Notes: generated by a model not told the origin, from the letters alone. A stretch of DNA of 64,000 nucleotides from Scytonematopsis contorta HA4267-MV1 (GCA_019359035.1 JAHHIC010000069.1:60552-124551); one strand, 5' to 3'; counted from the stretch's first letter, positions 23,959 to 33,039 are shown. Numbers and translations: made by a program.

Positions 23959-24957
23959 TTAGTAAGGCAGATAGCCGCGCATCTTATCTTTATGCCTTCG
24001 TAAGGTACTGAGAGCTTTTTTTTCTAGCTGTCGAACCCGCTCGCGGCTAATCCCCATACGTAGACCAACTATTGCTAAAGATAGTTCGTTTCCATCAACT
24101 AAACCAAAGCGTAAGGTCAAAATTTCCCTTTGCTGAGGAGTTAGCTTGAGTAACAATTTATCAATGTCTTGGCGTAGAAATTCTTGGTCTGCATCAAATT
24201 CATTCTTGAGTCCTTCATCTTTTAATACATCTTGTAATTCAGTGTCTTTTTCCGAGCCAATTCGCATATCTAAAGATACAGGTTGACGAGCCAATAGTAA
24301 ACATTCTTGAATTTGTTTGGCGTCTAAAGATAATGCGTGAGCTATTTCTGTTATATTTGGAGTACGACCTGATTTTTGAGATAATTCTCGCTGAACGTGC
24401 TTAATTTTATTTAATATCTGTGTTATGTGAATCGGTAAACGAATGGTGCGTCCTTGTTGAGCGATTGCTCTTGTGATACCCTGACGAATCCACCAATAAG
24501 CATAGGTAGAAAACTTATACCCGCGAGTTGGATCGAATTTTTCGACCCCGCGTTCTAATCCTAGCGCTCCTTCCTGAATTAAATCTAAAAATTCCATATT
24601 CCGTTTTTGGTATTTCTTAGCAATAGAAACTACTAATCGTAAATTAGCTTGAATCATTGCCTGCTTGGCAATACGTCCTCGGCTTAGCTGTTCTAAAAGT
24701 GCTTCTTGACTCAACTGCATTCTATCGCACCATTCTGGAATCGTAGGCTCATGATTTAATTCCAGTTCTAATTTTTCCTTCGCTTCAAGCAAAACCATCA
24801 TCTGCTGAACTTGTTTAGCATAAAAAACTTCTTGCTCAATCGTCAATAATGGTGTACGTCCAATCTCATGAAGATAAGTTCCAACCATATCACTTGAATA
24901 TTGATATTTTTCTTTTTGATTGCTGGCTGCATTAATTTTGATATTTGAATTATTCAT
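23959..24957 (-). CDS. Group 2 RNA polymerase sigma-70 factor
   Basis: It has 332 residues and lacks the long acidic N-terminus of the housekeeping factor. Region 1.2 is VGTYLHEIGRTPLLT; region 2 contains ANLRLVVSIAKKYQKRNMEF, LDLIQEGALGLERGVEKFDP and YKFSTYAYWWIRQGITRAIA; region 4 ends RMGISRERVRQLEKKALSTL. This is the SigB/SigC/SigD-like group of cyanobacterial non-essential sigma factors used in stress and nutrient change. The usual EIG motif in region 4 reads LAIVGLRMG, a small change. A possible ribosome-binding site (gagg) precedes the ATG. It lies downstream of the lipoprotein gene on the same strand with a 110-bp gap. Confidence 0.92.
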   Translation of the reverse strand: MNNSNIKINAASNQKEKYQYSSDMVGTYLHEIGRTPLLTIEQEVFYAKQVQQMMVLLEAKEKLELELNHEPTIPEWCDRMQLSQEALLEQLSRGRIAKQAMIQANLRLVVSIAKKYQKRNMEFLDLIQEGALGLERGVEKFDPTRGYKFSTYAYWWIRQGITRAIAQQGRTIRLPIHITQILNKIKHVQRELSQKSGRTPNITEIAHALSLDAKQIQECLLLARQPVSLDMRIGSEKDTELQDVLKDEGLKNEFDADQEFLRQDIDKLLLKLTPQQREILTLRFGLVDGNELSLAIVGLRMGISRERVRQLEKKALSTLRRHKDKMRGYLPY

Positions 24958-25067
24958 GCTTAAATTAGCCTCCTAGAGATAAATGTAGATACTCAAATTG
25001 TGATTTTGCAAAGATGGAGTACTTTTGTATATCCCCATCTCTACACCTTCAAAAGATATTAAAACTA

Positions 25068-25493
25068 CTACTTAACTTCTTCTGCTGGAAATTTATCAAC
25101 TCTATTTTCCTTCACTGCTACTACTACGTCATAAGTTGAACAGTAGGAAAATGTGACATTATTTTTCTTGTTGTAAAGATTAACAACCATACCAGCACCA
25201 CCAGGTTGAATACTTATTGGTTCTAAATCTCCAAAGAAAAAACGACGCATTGCATCCGCACTACCAAACTGTCCTTTATTCTTGGAAATCATTTGAATGT
25301 GCTGTTGGGGAGTCATACCCGTTATATCGTTCATAGCTTGAGCTAAGGTTGGCTCCTGGCTAGATTTGGCTTGAGTGGAAGAGTCTGGGGACTGAGAGTA
25401 TTTTAGCTCAGGGGCACATGCCTGTAAGCCAAGAGAACTGACAAATATCAAACCAATTAAAGCCGCATTTGAGGCAAAAGCATTGAGTTTCAT
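25068..25493 (-). CDS. Putative lipoprotein, GMTPQQHI family (copy 2)
   Basis: It has 141 residues. The N-terminus is a lipoprotein signal (LIGLIFVSSLGLQAC, lipobox LQAC with Cys26), followed by a Ser/Gln-rich spacer and the same domain as the protein at 12069-12449: DITGMTPQQHIQMISKNKGQ, FGSADAMRRFFFGDLEPISI, NLYNKKNNVTFSYCSTYDVV. Function unknown. It is preceded by leader copy 4 and the remnant of a crp gene, the same order as the intact locus at 12-13 kb, so the whole module was duplicated and its regulator then decayed. Confidence 0.75.
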   Translation of the reverse strand: MKLNAFASNAALIGLIFVSSLGLQACAPELKYSQSPDSSTQAKSSQEPTLAQAMNDITGMTPQQHIQMISKNKGQFGSADAMRRFFFGDLEPISIQPGGAGMVVNLYNKKNNVTFSYCSTYDVVVAVKENRVDKFPAEEVK

Positions 25494-25545
25494 CGGGTTG
25501 AATCCTCTACAATTAAGTGAGTGAATGTTAACAGCGGAAATAACG

Positions 25546-25757
25546 GAGACAGGAGGAAATTTTTTGTGTATTGCTTACTCCTAAATCTCAAAAATTATCC
25601 CAAGTAAATGACTTAAGCTTTTAGCAATACTTGCCGCAATATTCACGAGAAAAAATATAGGCTAATAGGCTGGTATAATTAAATGATTAAAATCAATTTT
25701 CTATAAAGGTTTAGGTAAATAAATATTCATTCATACAAATATGTAGTTATATTAAAA
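25546..25757 (-). repeat. Leader repeat, copy 4
   Basis: It matches leader copies 2 and 3 and contains the FNR-like box at 25683-25696 (ATGAT-TAAA-ATCAA). It lies 53-264 bp before the lipoprotein ATG. Confidence 0.8.
25683..25696. promoter_or_regulatory. FNR-like box ATGAT-TAAA-ATCAA
   Basis: On the minus strand it reads TTGAT-TTTA-ATCAT, 190-203 bp before the lipoprotein start. It is part of leader copy 4. Confidence 0.5.
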
Positions 25758-25957
25758 TTCCTAACGGAATATTATTTTTTTATACATATGAAAATACCCT
25801 CGTTTTGTAACCGGACGAGAGTACGCGATAATGCTTCAGGACTGATGCCGATATCGTTATCAATCTCTTTTAAGAGTTGCTCTAAATTAAAAATTTTTTC
25901 GTTGGGAGGAGTCAGGAAACGCAGGTAATGGAGAACGCGAGTGCGAACCGAACGAAA
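25752..25957 (-). pseudogene. Remnant of Crp/Fnr-family regulator (HTH half)
   Basis: The minus strand encodes the end of a protein matching residues ~135-201 of the regulator at 12633-13238: VRSVRTRVLHYLRFLTPPNE, then the HTH and LVRLQNEGIF. It is cut off at its 5' side, where the sequence changes to repeat A ('ttaattataattaaact', TCTCAG at 25980). The recognition helix keeps the order ISPEALSRTL. Without a start or sensor domain it is not functional. Confidence 0.85.
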
Positions 25958-25959
25958 TT

Positions 25960-26190
25960 TAAGATAATTATAATTAAACTCTCAGCAACCGAAAAGTTGG
26001 GTTTCCGTCCCGTCCTCAACCAAACCTACAAAAATCCAAAACCTACGCAGTATTGATATAGGACTTACACAACAGTTACGGAAAATTGCTAATCTCAGCT
26101 ACCTGACGTACAACTTTATTTAAATCATTCCTTAGGACAGTTTTATTGCTGAATGGGCAAAGATAAAATTACATCATCATCCTAAGGAGA
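25960..26190. other. Junction of repeat A fragment and palindromic-element fragment
   Basis: After the crp remnant come a short repeat A piece (TCTCAG at 25980-25985) and a degenerate fragment of the 138-bp palindromic element ('ccaaaacctacgcagtattg' at about 26037-26056). The remaining 130 bp precede the truncated reductase gene and hold 'cctaaggagag', its ribosome-binding site. Confidence 0.6.
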
Positions 26191-26195
26191 GAATT

Positions 26196-26363
26196 ATGGC
26201 ATCAGGAATCATGGTCGAGGGCAAATGGACGACCAATTGCAATGAGCGAGATGTAAGTGGTAAGTTTCATGAAACACCAACAACGTTTCGTAATCGCGTG
26301 ACCGCGGATGGAACTAGTGGGTTTAAGGCAGAGGCTGGACGCTATCACCTTTACTGGTATTAA
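26196..26363 (+). pseudogene. Glutathionyl-hydroquinone reductase, N-terminal fragment
   Basis: A strong ribosome-binding site (aaggagag) precedes ATG 26196, but the frame is only 55 residues: MASGIMVEGKWTTNCNERDV, then TTFRNRVTADGTSGFKAEAG and RYHLYWY. This is the N-terminus of the glutathionyl-hydroquinone reductase/Ecm4-like GST family, which normally goes on with a VSYACPWAHR active-site segment. The stop falls just before the catalytic cysteine, and the following DNA does not continue the family. It is a truncated gene that still has its translation signals. Confidence 0.8.
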
Positions 26364-26389
26364 TGTTACTATTGTTTTCTCCACATGCT

Positions 26390-27034
26390 TCACTCATTGT
26401 TTTTCAAACCTTGCTCAAATTCGTCAATACACTGAACTAAATCTGTAATTAAAACACATTGTTGCAACAATGAGATGTTTAAATCTGGTAATAACTCACT
26501 TTTAGGAATACCTTCATACCCATGTGTATCTATAAAGCGTGATGGTGTTTCTTCCCTTAAATGATATAAGCTAAATCCATTCATTTTCCACATCCAAACT
26601 TCAGTTACCCCTAAACGTCGATACGTCTCTAGCTTGTCAACATTACCGCTTGTTATATTTATTTCTATAACCAGGTCTGGGATGCTTTTTTCTTCTCCTA
26701 TGCAGTAACATTCGTCTGGTTCGGCGCCAGCTTTTTTGGCTTTATTTTTAAAAGTAGAACTTCCCATAGGTATACAATGAATGCGCTTGCTGTAAAAGAA
26801 ACGCTCCAGTAACATACCTGTATTTGATTTGACTTTTTCATGTCTAATTGACGGCGACACAATTTCTAATACCCCATCCAAGTAAGTAACACGGTAATGT
26901 GAGTTGCCTTCCAGTTTAGCTAGCAGCGCTTCATAACTTTCCCAACTCACACCACTAGTAATAAACCTTTCCTCTGGGTCGTCTGCATAGCTTATTTCTG
27001 ACCCCGAGATGATTTCTTTAAGGCTACTGACCAT
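26390..27034 (-). CDS. Uma2-family (DUF820) putative restriction-endonuclease-like protein
   Basis: It has 214 residues of the DUF820/Uma2 type, abundant in cyanobacteria, with a PD-(D/E)xK nuclease-like core: YRVTYLDGVLEIVSPSIRHE at the N-terminal half, then AEPDECYCIG and IPDLVIEINITSG with the acidic residues of the putative active site, and TYRRLGVTEVWMW. Cellular role unknown. It is a single gene with no partner. The stop lies 26 bp after the truncated reductase frame on the other strand. Confidence 0.88.
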   Translation of the reverse strand: MVSSLKEIISGSEISYADDPEERFITSGVSWESYEALLAKLEGNSHYRVTYLDGVLEIVSPSIRHEKVKSNTGMLLERFFYSKRIHCIPMGSSTFKNKAKKAGAEPDECYCIGEEKSIPDLVIEINITSGNVDKLETYRRLGVTEVWMWKMNGFSLYHLREETPSRFIDTHGYEGIPKSELLPDLNISLLQQCVLITDLVQCIDEFEQGLKNNE

Positions 27035-27464
27035 AATATTTTCCTTATTTTATATCATTTGATGCTATTACTTATTATGATTTCCCCCCGACGGATTTGA
27101 CAAATTCAATTATTGGAGTTACGCTGAGGTCGTTTTTTTTAGTCTGATGGTTATCGATATTCTTTTACTGCGGTTAACCCCGAATTACTACAAAAAATAG
27201 CTAGCTAATAAAATGAGAGCATAATAACACAGGAGCCATAGGTCTAACAGTGCCTAACAAGTTGCTCCAATAACACTAAAAGGTGTCGTTAATGTTCAAC
27301 AGCAATTCTAAAGTATTTTTATTTTTTGACTTATATTAAGAAGTGTAAAGTTATGCATAAAAGCATAAGTTACCCCCAATAAATCCTCAGAAAGTCGCAG
27401 TGGAGTATACAAAACCTCCACATAACCCTGGCAATAGTAAATTTACTAGTGAGGAGAAATATTT
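27035..27464. other. Gene-free stretch
   Basis: I see no gene, repeat family or clear RNA structure in this ~430 bp. It probably holds the promoter of the Uma2-family gene at its left end and that of the small RTX-like frame at its right end. Confidence 0.4.
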
Positions 27465-27750
27465 ATGGTTGACCGTCCTGGAGTACCGAATATTGATGGT
27501 AGCAACTACAGCGACAACGACTCTTTTGATTTTGCTGATTTCTGGAGTCCCTGGCACTCAAAAATAAGAGGGACTGTAAATGATGATGATACAGCAGTTA
27601 GCAGGTAAATGAGGTACATAAGTTTAATGTCAAACTCTTGTGGGGTGGGCATCCTTGCCCGCCCGCTTGTATTTCACTAACTTGAAATTTGCTGTATCTT
27701 TGCTAGAGGTGGAAATGATGTAGTCGAAGGTGGTAATGGCAATAGACATC
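27465..27750 (+). pseudogene. Disrupted RTX-type calcium-binding repeat protein
   Basis: An ATG at 27465 with ribosome-binding site 'gaggag' starts a 47-codon frame (MVDRPGVPNIDGSNYSDNDS to GTVNDDDTAVSR). After the stop at 27606-27608 comes a ~90-bp insert that includes the common 'ggggtgggcatccttgcccg' sequence. Then the coding pattern resumes at about 27695: FARGGNDVVEGGNGN, a nonapeptide RTX repeat (GGxGxDxux). The join DDDTAV / AVFARGGND suggests one reading frame split by a small repeat insertion. The gene ends soon after, so it is a fragment. Confidence 0.65.
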
Positions 27751-28038
27751 TCCGGAAATTATTTATAGACCGCAAATTTACACGCAGACCTAACCCCCCA
27801 CAGACCGAGGAGGGAAGGGAGTTAGGTCTGTGTAGTCTAATTACCTGAAAACAGCTGTAAATAACAACACACCTAGGATTAACGAAAAAAATCACTTCTA
27901 AGAAACAAAATCTTACTATTTACTGTCGTTTCTGACAAGAGGACAAGGGGATAACCTCACCGCAAAAGCTGGTAGTTAGCCATACCCTTACGGATAACCT
28001 CTTTCAAACTAACTTCCGGTAAATTAGGTTTATATAAT
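27751..28038. other. Intergenic region with inverted 'agacctaaccccc' repeat
   Basis: It contains the inverted pair 'cagacctaacccccc' (about 27786) and 'gggagttaggtctg' (about 27816), a common cyanobacterial spacer hairpin also seen in part at 30249. The latter half should hold the promoter of the Omp85-type gene. Confidence 0.5.
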
Positions 28039-30240
28039 ATGCGAGTTTCTTCTGCAGCAATTGGCACTTTTGCCACTTTCGTCGCTGGCAATTTAAGCCA
28101 GCAAGCGATAGCCGTCCCCACCATCGAACCCACATCACCACCGAAAGCCGATAACGTGGTAGTTCCAGTTGCAGAAGAAACATATGTACCACAGCCAGAG
28201 GCAATTCCCACCCCAGAAACAGTAGTAATTCCCCAATTCTCCCAAAATACCCAAAATAGAGAAAATACTCAAGATATAGAAAAAGCGCAAAATACCACTA
28301 GAAACTACTCAGTGGAATTCACAGCCTCAGAAAAAAAACCAGAAAAAAAACCACAAAATAGCAAAACAACAAAAAAACAACAAACAAACAACTCCCCCAT
28401 AGTCATCTCTCCCTCATCTCCCCCATCTCCCTCATCCCCCCCTCCCCCCCTCTCCCCCTCCCCCTCTTCCTCCTCCCCCACTCCCAACTCCCAACTCCCC
28501 ACTCCCCAAGACCTAGTAGTCACCGCAACAGATGTAAAAATAGTCGGTGCTAGCGAAGAATTGCTGAAAATAATTCGCGAAACTATAAAAACCCAAGCAG
28601 GGGGAGATACAAGTCAAGAACAGTTGCAGCAAGATAGAGCAGCTATTTTGCAGACGGGTTTATTTACCAACGTGAGTGTTAATAGTTCCACCACTCCTGC
28701 TGGTTTAAGCATAGTCTTTCAAGTACAACCAATAGTCGTACGCTCTCTAAACCTTTCCGGAGCCAAAGTACTCACATACCAAGAAGCCTTAAAGCATTTT
28801 CAGCCACTGATTGGTAAACCAGTCAGTCCCAACGAAATGCGACAAGCCGTACAAAAAATCAATAAGTGGTATCGTGACAACGGTTACAATGTTGCCCGAG
28901 TCTTATCAATTCAACCCACTCCTCAAGGTATTCTCAGTTTGAATCTAGCGGAAGGGGTAGTGAAGAATATCAAATTCCGCTTTCTGAACGCAGAAGGGAA
29001 CGCAGTTGATAGTAAAGGTAAACCCATTATAGGAAGAACGAAAACTGATTTTATCCGTACTCTGCTCAAGCTAAAACCCGGTGATGTACTAAAAGAAGAT
29101 TTGGTACAACGGGACTTACGAGCTTTGTATGCGACTGGTTTGTTTGAAATAGCCACCATTGATTTAGAAGGTGATGCTAATAAAACTGACGTTATTTATG
29201 AACTTAAAGAAATAGGAGCGCGTTCTTTAAACTTTGGTGGTAATTACAGCGGTGACCAAGGTTTAATGGGTACTTTGAATTATCGCGACCAAAATTTTGG
29301 TGGAGTGAATGATACTGTCGGTGTAGATTTACAGCTTAGTACTCGCGATATTGGTTTCAATGCTAAATACAGCAGTCCCTACCGAGCTAGTAATCCAGAC
29401 CGTGTTGGTTATAGTGTTAATGCTTTCCGTAATCGTGGACTTTCAGAAACTTTTAGTGATGAAATTAAATTAGCTAATGGTGATAAAGTCCGTGAAGCTA
29501 AGTATGGTGCTTCCGTCAGTTTACAACGACCCATTGATGATTGGGATGCTGCTTTGGGACTTAACTATACCCGCACATCGATTCGTGACCGTGAAGGTAA
29601 TATTTTCCCGAATGATGCAAACGGCAATCCTCTAAGTTTTAGCGGTACAGGTATTGATGACTTAATTACGGTTTCTTTGAATGCTACTAAAGACCGTCGC
29701 AATAATCCCTTTAACCCTACAAAAGGCTCAATTATTAGCTTGAGTACAGAACAATCTGTTCCTTTGGGTCTTTCTAATATTTCTATGACTCGATTTAGAG
29801 CAAATTACAGCCAATTTACACCAGTTAGTTTATTTAATAGCAAACAACCACAAGTTTTAGCATTTAATGTCCAAGCTGGAACAGTTTTAGGAGATTTACC
29901 ACCTTACGAAAGTTTTAATGTGGGAGGTACTAACTCTGTTCGCGGTTATAATTCATCTGCTGTGGCTAGCGGTCGTAGCTTTGTTGCTGCATCGGCTGAA
30001 TATCGCTTCCCTGTCATACAATCTTTGGGAGGAGTTGTGTTTGCTGACTTTGCTTCTGATTTAGGTTCTGGTGATACTGTATTAGGCAATCCCGGAGGAG
30101 CACGGAATAAACCAGGTACTGGTTTTGGTTACGGGTTAGGGGTAAGATTTGACTCTCCTCTGGGTGTCCTGAGAGCGGACTATGGTATTAGCGACCAGGG
30201 AGAAAGTAAGGTACATTTTGCTATCGGCCAGCGATTTTAG
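28039..30240 (+). CDS. Omp85/BamA-family outer membrane protein
   Basis: It has 733 residues: signal peptide (about 1-25), a Pro/Ser/Thr/Gln-rich linker (about 26-155), three POTRA domains (about 158-390; e.g. VRSLNLSGAKVLTYQEALKH, YRDNGYNVARVLSIQPTPQG, GDVLKEDLVQRDLRALYATG), and a 16-stranded beta barrel with the lid-lock motif VRGY (in GGTNSVRGYNSS) and terminal phenylalanine RF. This is the cyanobacterial Omp85/Toc75-like outer membrane insertase. The linker holds an unusual run of Ser and Pro encoded by a pyrimidine-only DNA tract (about 28405-28505), similar to one in the RND gene. It stands alone on the plus strand. Confidence 0.92.
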   Translation: MRVSSAAIGTFATFVAGNLSQQAIAVPTIEPTSPPKADNVVVPVAEETYVPQPEAIPTPETVVIPQFSQNTQNRENTQDIEKAQNTTRNYSVEFTASEKKPEKKPQNSKTTKKQQTNNSPIVISPSSPPSPSSPPPPLSPSPSSSSPTPNSQLPTPQDLVVTATDVKIVGASEELLKIIRETIKTQAGGDTSQEQLQQDRAAILQTGLFTNVSVNSSTTPAGLSIVFQVQPIVVRSLNLSGAKVLTYQEALKHFQPLIGKPVSPNEMRQAVQKINKWYRDNGYNVARVLSIQPTPQGILSLNLAEGVVKNIKFRFLNAEGNAVDSKGKPIIGRTKTDFIRTLLKLKPGDVLKEDLVQRDLRALYATGLFEIATIDLEGDANKTDVIYELKEIGARSLNFGGNYSGDQGLMGTLNYRDQNFGGVNDTVGVDLQLSTRDIGFNAKYSSPYRASNPDRVGYSVNAFRNRGLSETFSDEIKLANGDKVREAKYGASVSLQRPIDDWDAALGLNYTRTSIRDREGNIFPNDANGNPLSFSGTGIDDLITVSLNATKDRRNNPFNPTKGSIISLSTEQSVPLGLSNISMTRFRANYSQFTPVSLFNSKQPQVLAFNVQAGTVLGDLPPYESFNVGGTNSVRGYNSSAVASGRSFVAASAEYRFPVIQSLGGVVFADFASDLGSGDTVLGNPGGARNKPGTGFGYGLGVRFDSPLGVLRADYGISDQGESKVHFAIGQRF

Positions 30241-30557
30241 CTAAATTCAGACCTAACCCCCCTACCCTATGAGGGAAGGGGGGAATAAGATTTAGTAGCG
30301 AAATATAAGAAATATTAATGGGTTTAATTATACCTGCCTGATGTGACACTTTAAATTTGTAGTATACAGTGACGCAGCAATATTGAATCTCTACTGTATG
30401 ATGGATAAGAAAAAACTTTTATTATTATTTGGAGGTTTTACCTTATAAGGTTTAAAATTATCGGATTCTATCGCTTTCACAACAATCAGCATTTAATACC
30501 CAAATTCAGCACATGCTGCTTTAGCGGCAACTTCGCCAACGGAACTCAGAATAAATT
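30241..30557. other. Intergenic region upstream of kinase
   Basis: It begins with a partial 'agacctaacccccc' spacer repeat (30249-30285). The rest is AT-rich and holds no frame or repeat I can support; it should carry the kinase promoter. Confidence 0.4.
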
Positions 30558-32405
30558 ATGTTAGCTGGTACAACCTTGCAGGGTGGTAAATATACCCTAA
30601 ACCAGGAAATAGGGCACGGTGGCTTTGGTATTACATTCAAGGCTACACATCATTACTTAAATCAGGTAGTGGTGGTAAAGACCCTAAACCATCGACTGCA
30701 GCAACATCCTGATTTCGCTAAGTTTGAGCGCCAATTTCAGGATGAAGCCAGAAGATTGGCTACATGCCTCCATCCAAACATAGTCCGCATCAGTGATTTT
30801 TTTGTTGAAGATGGACTTCCTTACATGGTGATGGAATATATCCCTGGTGAAACCTTGGGAGAAGCCTATGTCCTGCCAGGAATACCTTTACCTGAAGCGA
30901 TCGCAATTCATTATATCCGGCAAATTGGTGCAGCGTTGGAAGTTGTACATAAAAATGGTTTGCTGCACCGCGATGTTAAGCCTGATAATATTATTCTCCG
31001 TAAAAACACACAAGAAGTCGTACTAATTGATTTTGGTATTGCAAGAGAGTTTAGCTCTGGAGTTCGGCAAACACATACGGGAATGGTATCGGAAGGCTAT
31101 TCTCCGATTGAACAATATATGTCACAAGCAACACGTAGTCCAGCGACTGACGTGTATAGTTTAGCCGCGACGCTATATGCTTTGCTGACAGGACAAGTAC
31201 CAATGCCAGCATTATTGCGGGACAGAGAGAAAATGCCATCCCCTCGCGAGTTGCAACCTCATTTAAGTGCGGCAGCCAATCAAGCGATAATGCGAGGTAT
31301 GGCAGTCGAAGCGCGGTTCCGTCCCCAAACTGTAGTTGATTGGCTGAGAATATTGCCGGAAAATGGTGTAGTGATGGCGACAAAGCCAGTAGCTACACAA
31401 ACAGTACCTACAATTGATTTATCTTCTCAACAAAATCCAGCCAAGGTAAAACCATCAAATAAAGTCCCAAGCAAAAACATCTTCATCAGCAACAACGCCA
31501 AAAACACCAACACTGTCAATCCCAACAATCCCAGCAACCCCAGCAACCCCAAAAGTCCATCCGCACCTGGGGTGATGACAAAGGTAGCGAAAAAAATTTG
31601 GTCATCAAGGCTTTATATGGGTGTGGGTGTTGCGGTATTAGCTACGGGATTGGGTAGTTTGGCCGGGATACATTTAAATAAATCTCAACAAAACGCAGCC
31701 CAACCACCAGTACCCGTACAACAACCTGCGGCTCAAAATTCAGATGACGTAAAAGTTATTAATATTGGGCCTTCTCCGGAAGCGACACCAACCAATAGTA
31801 GTGGGACAAATTCCACAAGTACCCCAAATAGCAACAGTTCTGAAACTAATAGCTCAGACACTAATAGCACACCAAGTCGTACACGCCGTTCGCGGGCAAA
31901 TTATCAACCAGCTTCTACAGAGCAACCAGTGCGACGTAGACGCATTAGACGTCGGGTTGATGATGACACAACGACAACAACGACCCCAAGACGGAATCGA
32001 ACAGTAACACCGGATACACCGGATACATCAAATTCCTCTGATTCGTCGGACTCGTCAGGTAATAATTCCAGAAGAGGCTCTACTGGAGAAAACCCAAGTC
32101 GTAGAAGAACTGAGCCACAACAAGAAGCACCAGCAGCTCGCAGCACTCCTCAAGGTTCACCCTCTCTGTTGGAAACCTTGCGTAAAGAGCGTTTAAATAG
32201 ACAAAGGCAAAATTCAACTTCGGGAAATAAAACTCCTTCCCGTAGAAGCGGTGATTCTTCTCCTGGGGTTGTTGTACCTGTTGCACCAGCTTCTGAGTCC
32301 AGGAAGTCTGACCCACCTGCTTTGGTAGTACCCACTCAGGAAAGACAGAATAATTCCTCCAGTTCTTCCTCGGAGGGTGAGGGTTCTTCGGCTGAGAATA
32401 ATTAA
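30558..32405 (+). CDS. Ser/Thr protein kinase with transmembrane segment and Ser/Arg-rich tail
   Basis: At 615 residues, the N-terminal Hank's-type kinase domain (about 10-275) shows [11 protein letters not shown] (glycine loop), VVVKTLN (catalytic Lys), [12 protein letters not shown] (catalytic loop) and DFGIAR (metal binding), with an activation segment containing [16 protein letters not shown] single transmembrane segment follows at about 350-372 ([20 protein letters not shown]), then a ~240-residue tail rich in Ser, Thr, Asn and Arg, low in complexity, probably periplasmic. The kinase is expected to be active on the cytoplasmic side. No PASTA or WD repeats are present. Target unknown. Confidence 0.92.
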   Translation: MLAGTTLQGGKYTLNQEIGHGGFGITFKATHHYLNQVVVVKTLNHRLQQHPDFAKFERQFQDEARRLATCLHPNIVRISDFFVEDGLPYMVMEYIPGETLGEAYVLPGIPLPEAIAIHYIRQIGAALEVVHKNGLLHRDVKPDNIILRKNTQEVVLIDFGIAREFSSGVRQTHTGMVSEGYSPIEQYMSQATRSPATDVYSLAATLYALLTGQVPMPALLRDREKMPSPRELQPHLSAAANQAIMRGMAVEARFRPQTVVDWLRILPENGVVMATKPVATQTVPTIDLSSQQNPAKVKPSNKVPSKNIFISNNAKNTNTVNPNNPSNPSNPKSPSAPGVMTKVAKKIWSSRLYMGVGVAVLATGLGSLAGIHLNKSQQNAAQPPVPVQQPAAQNSDDVKVINIGPSPEATPTNSSGTNSTSTPNSNSSETNSSDTNSTPSRTRRSRANYQPASTEQPVRRRRIRRRVDDDTTTTTTPRRNRTVTPDTPDTSNSSDSSDSSGNNSRRGSTGENPSRRRTEPQQEAPAARSTPQGSPSLLETLRKERLNRQRQNSTSGNKTPSRRSGDSSPGVVVPVAPASESRKSDPPALVVPTQERQNNSSSSSSEGEGSSAENN

Positions 32406-32427
32406 TAAATTTTGAGTTTTAAATAAT

Positions 32428-32458
32428 GTAGAGACGTTACATGTAACGTCTTTTTTTT
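32428..32458 (+). terminator. Hairpin with T-run after kinase gene
   Basis: A perfect 20-bp palindrome AGACGTTACATGTAACGTCT at 32432-32451 runs into eight T, 25 bp after the kinase stop. It is a member of the GTAGAGACG hairpin family, here in a position and form that fit a Rho-independent terminator. Confidence 0.7.
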
Positions 32459-32481
32459 ATTTTAATAATACATTTTTGTTG

Positions 32482-32946
32482 TTATTCTTCTTGATTTAAC
32501 TTAAATTGCTTAAACAAAACAGTATTTCTATATTCTTCAAATCCCGACTGACGATAGAATTTGTAGGCTGTGTGATTTTCTTGAGTTGTTTCTAAAGCAA
32601 AAGCAACAACCTTATTTTTAAATTCATTTTCCAAAAACTGGAAAAATTCTCTAGCAATTCCTTGACGCCTATATTCTTTTTTAATAAATAGTTCATCAAT
32701 ATTGAGAATCTCGCCACCATACTCATTACTCCAAAAGTAAATTAAAATAGCATAACCGGTAATATCGTCCTGATTTTCAAAAATATAAATACATCCCCGA
32801 TTTTGTGATTCCGTAAGTTTTTTTACAGTATTAGCTATTTTAGCTGCTGACATAGGTTCACCTTTCATATCATCGTAAAGCCCGAATATCATCGCTTCGA
32901 GTACGGGGTAATCGGAAGATGTATATAAGCGAAAATAATTTTTCAT
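32482..32946 (-). CDS. GNAT-family N-acetyltransferase
   Basis: It has 154 residues with the GNAT core: LNIDELFIKKEYRRQGIARE (motif A with RRQGIA acetyl-CoA loop) and ALETTQENHTAYKFYRQSGF (motif B). It is a cytoplasmic acetyltransferase, substrate unknown. The wording of the N-terminus (YRLYTSSDYPVLEAMIFGLY) fits the family, so the ATG at 32946 is likely correct. It is convergent with the kinase gene and lies downstream of the EamA gene on the same strand. Confidence 0.9.
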   Translation of the reverse strand: MKNYFRLYTSSDYPVLEAMIFGLYDDMKGEPMSAAKIANTVKKLTESQNRGCIYIFENQDDITGYAILIYFWSNEYGGEILNIDELFIKKEYRRQGIAREFFQFLENEFKNKVVAFALETTQENHTAYKFYRQSGFEEYRNTVLFKQFKLNQEE

Positions 32947-33039
32947 ACGATTAAAATTTACTCAAAGCCAATTATATCATCGGTGCAGTACCCAACACTC
33001 GACTTGCCAGTAAATTTACACATTTAAAATGCTTCCATG

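Noticed and set aside
26202..26393. 63-codon minus-strand frame upstream of the Uma2-family stop
   Set aside because: The plus strand here encodes a recognisable reductase N-terminus with a good ribosome-binding site; the minus frame is its shadow.
28305..28523. 72-codon antisense Gly/Glu-rich frame in the Omp85 gene
   Set aside because: It is the antisense of the pyrimidine-rich linker tract.
31765..32007. 80-codon frame inside the first kinase gene
   Set aside because: It overlaps the Ser/Thr-rich tail of an evident kinase in another frame; typical shadow of low-complexity DNA.
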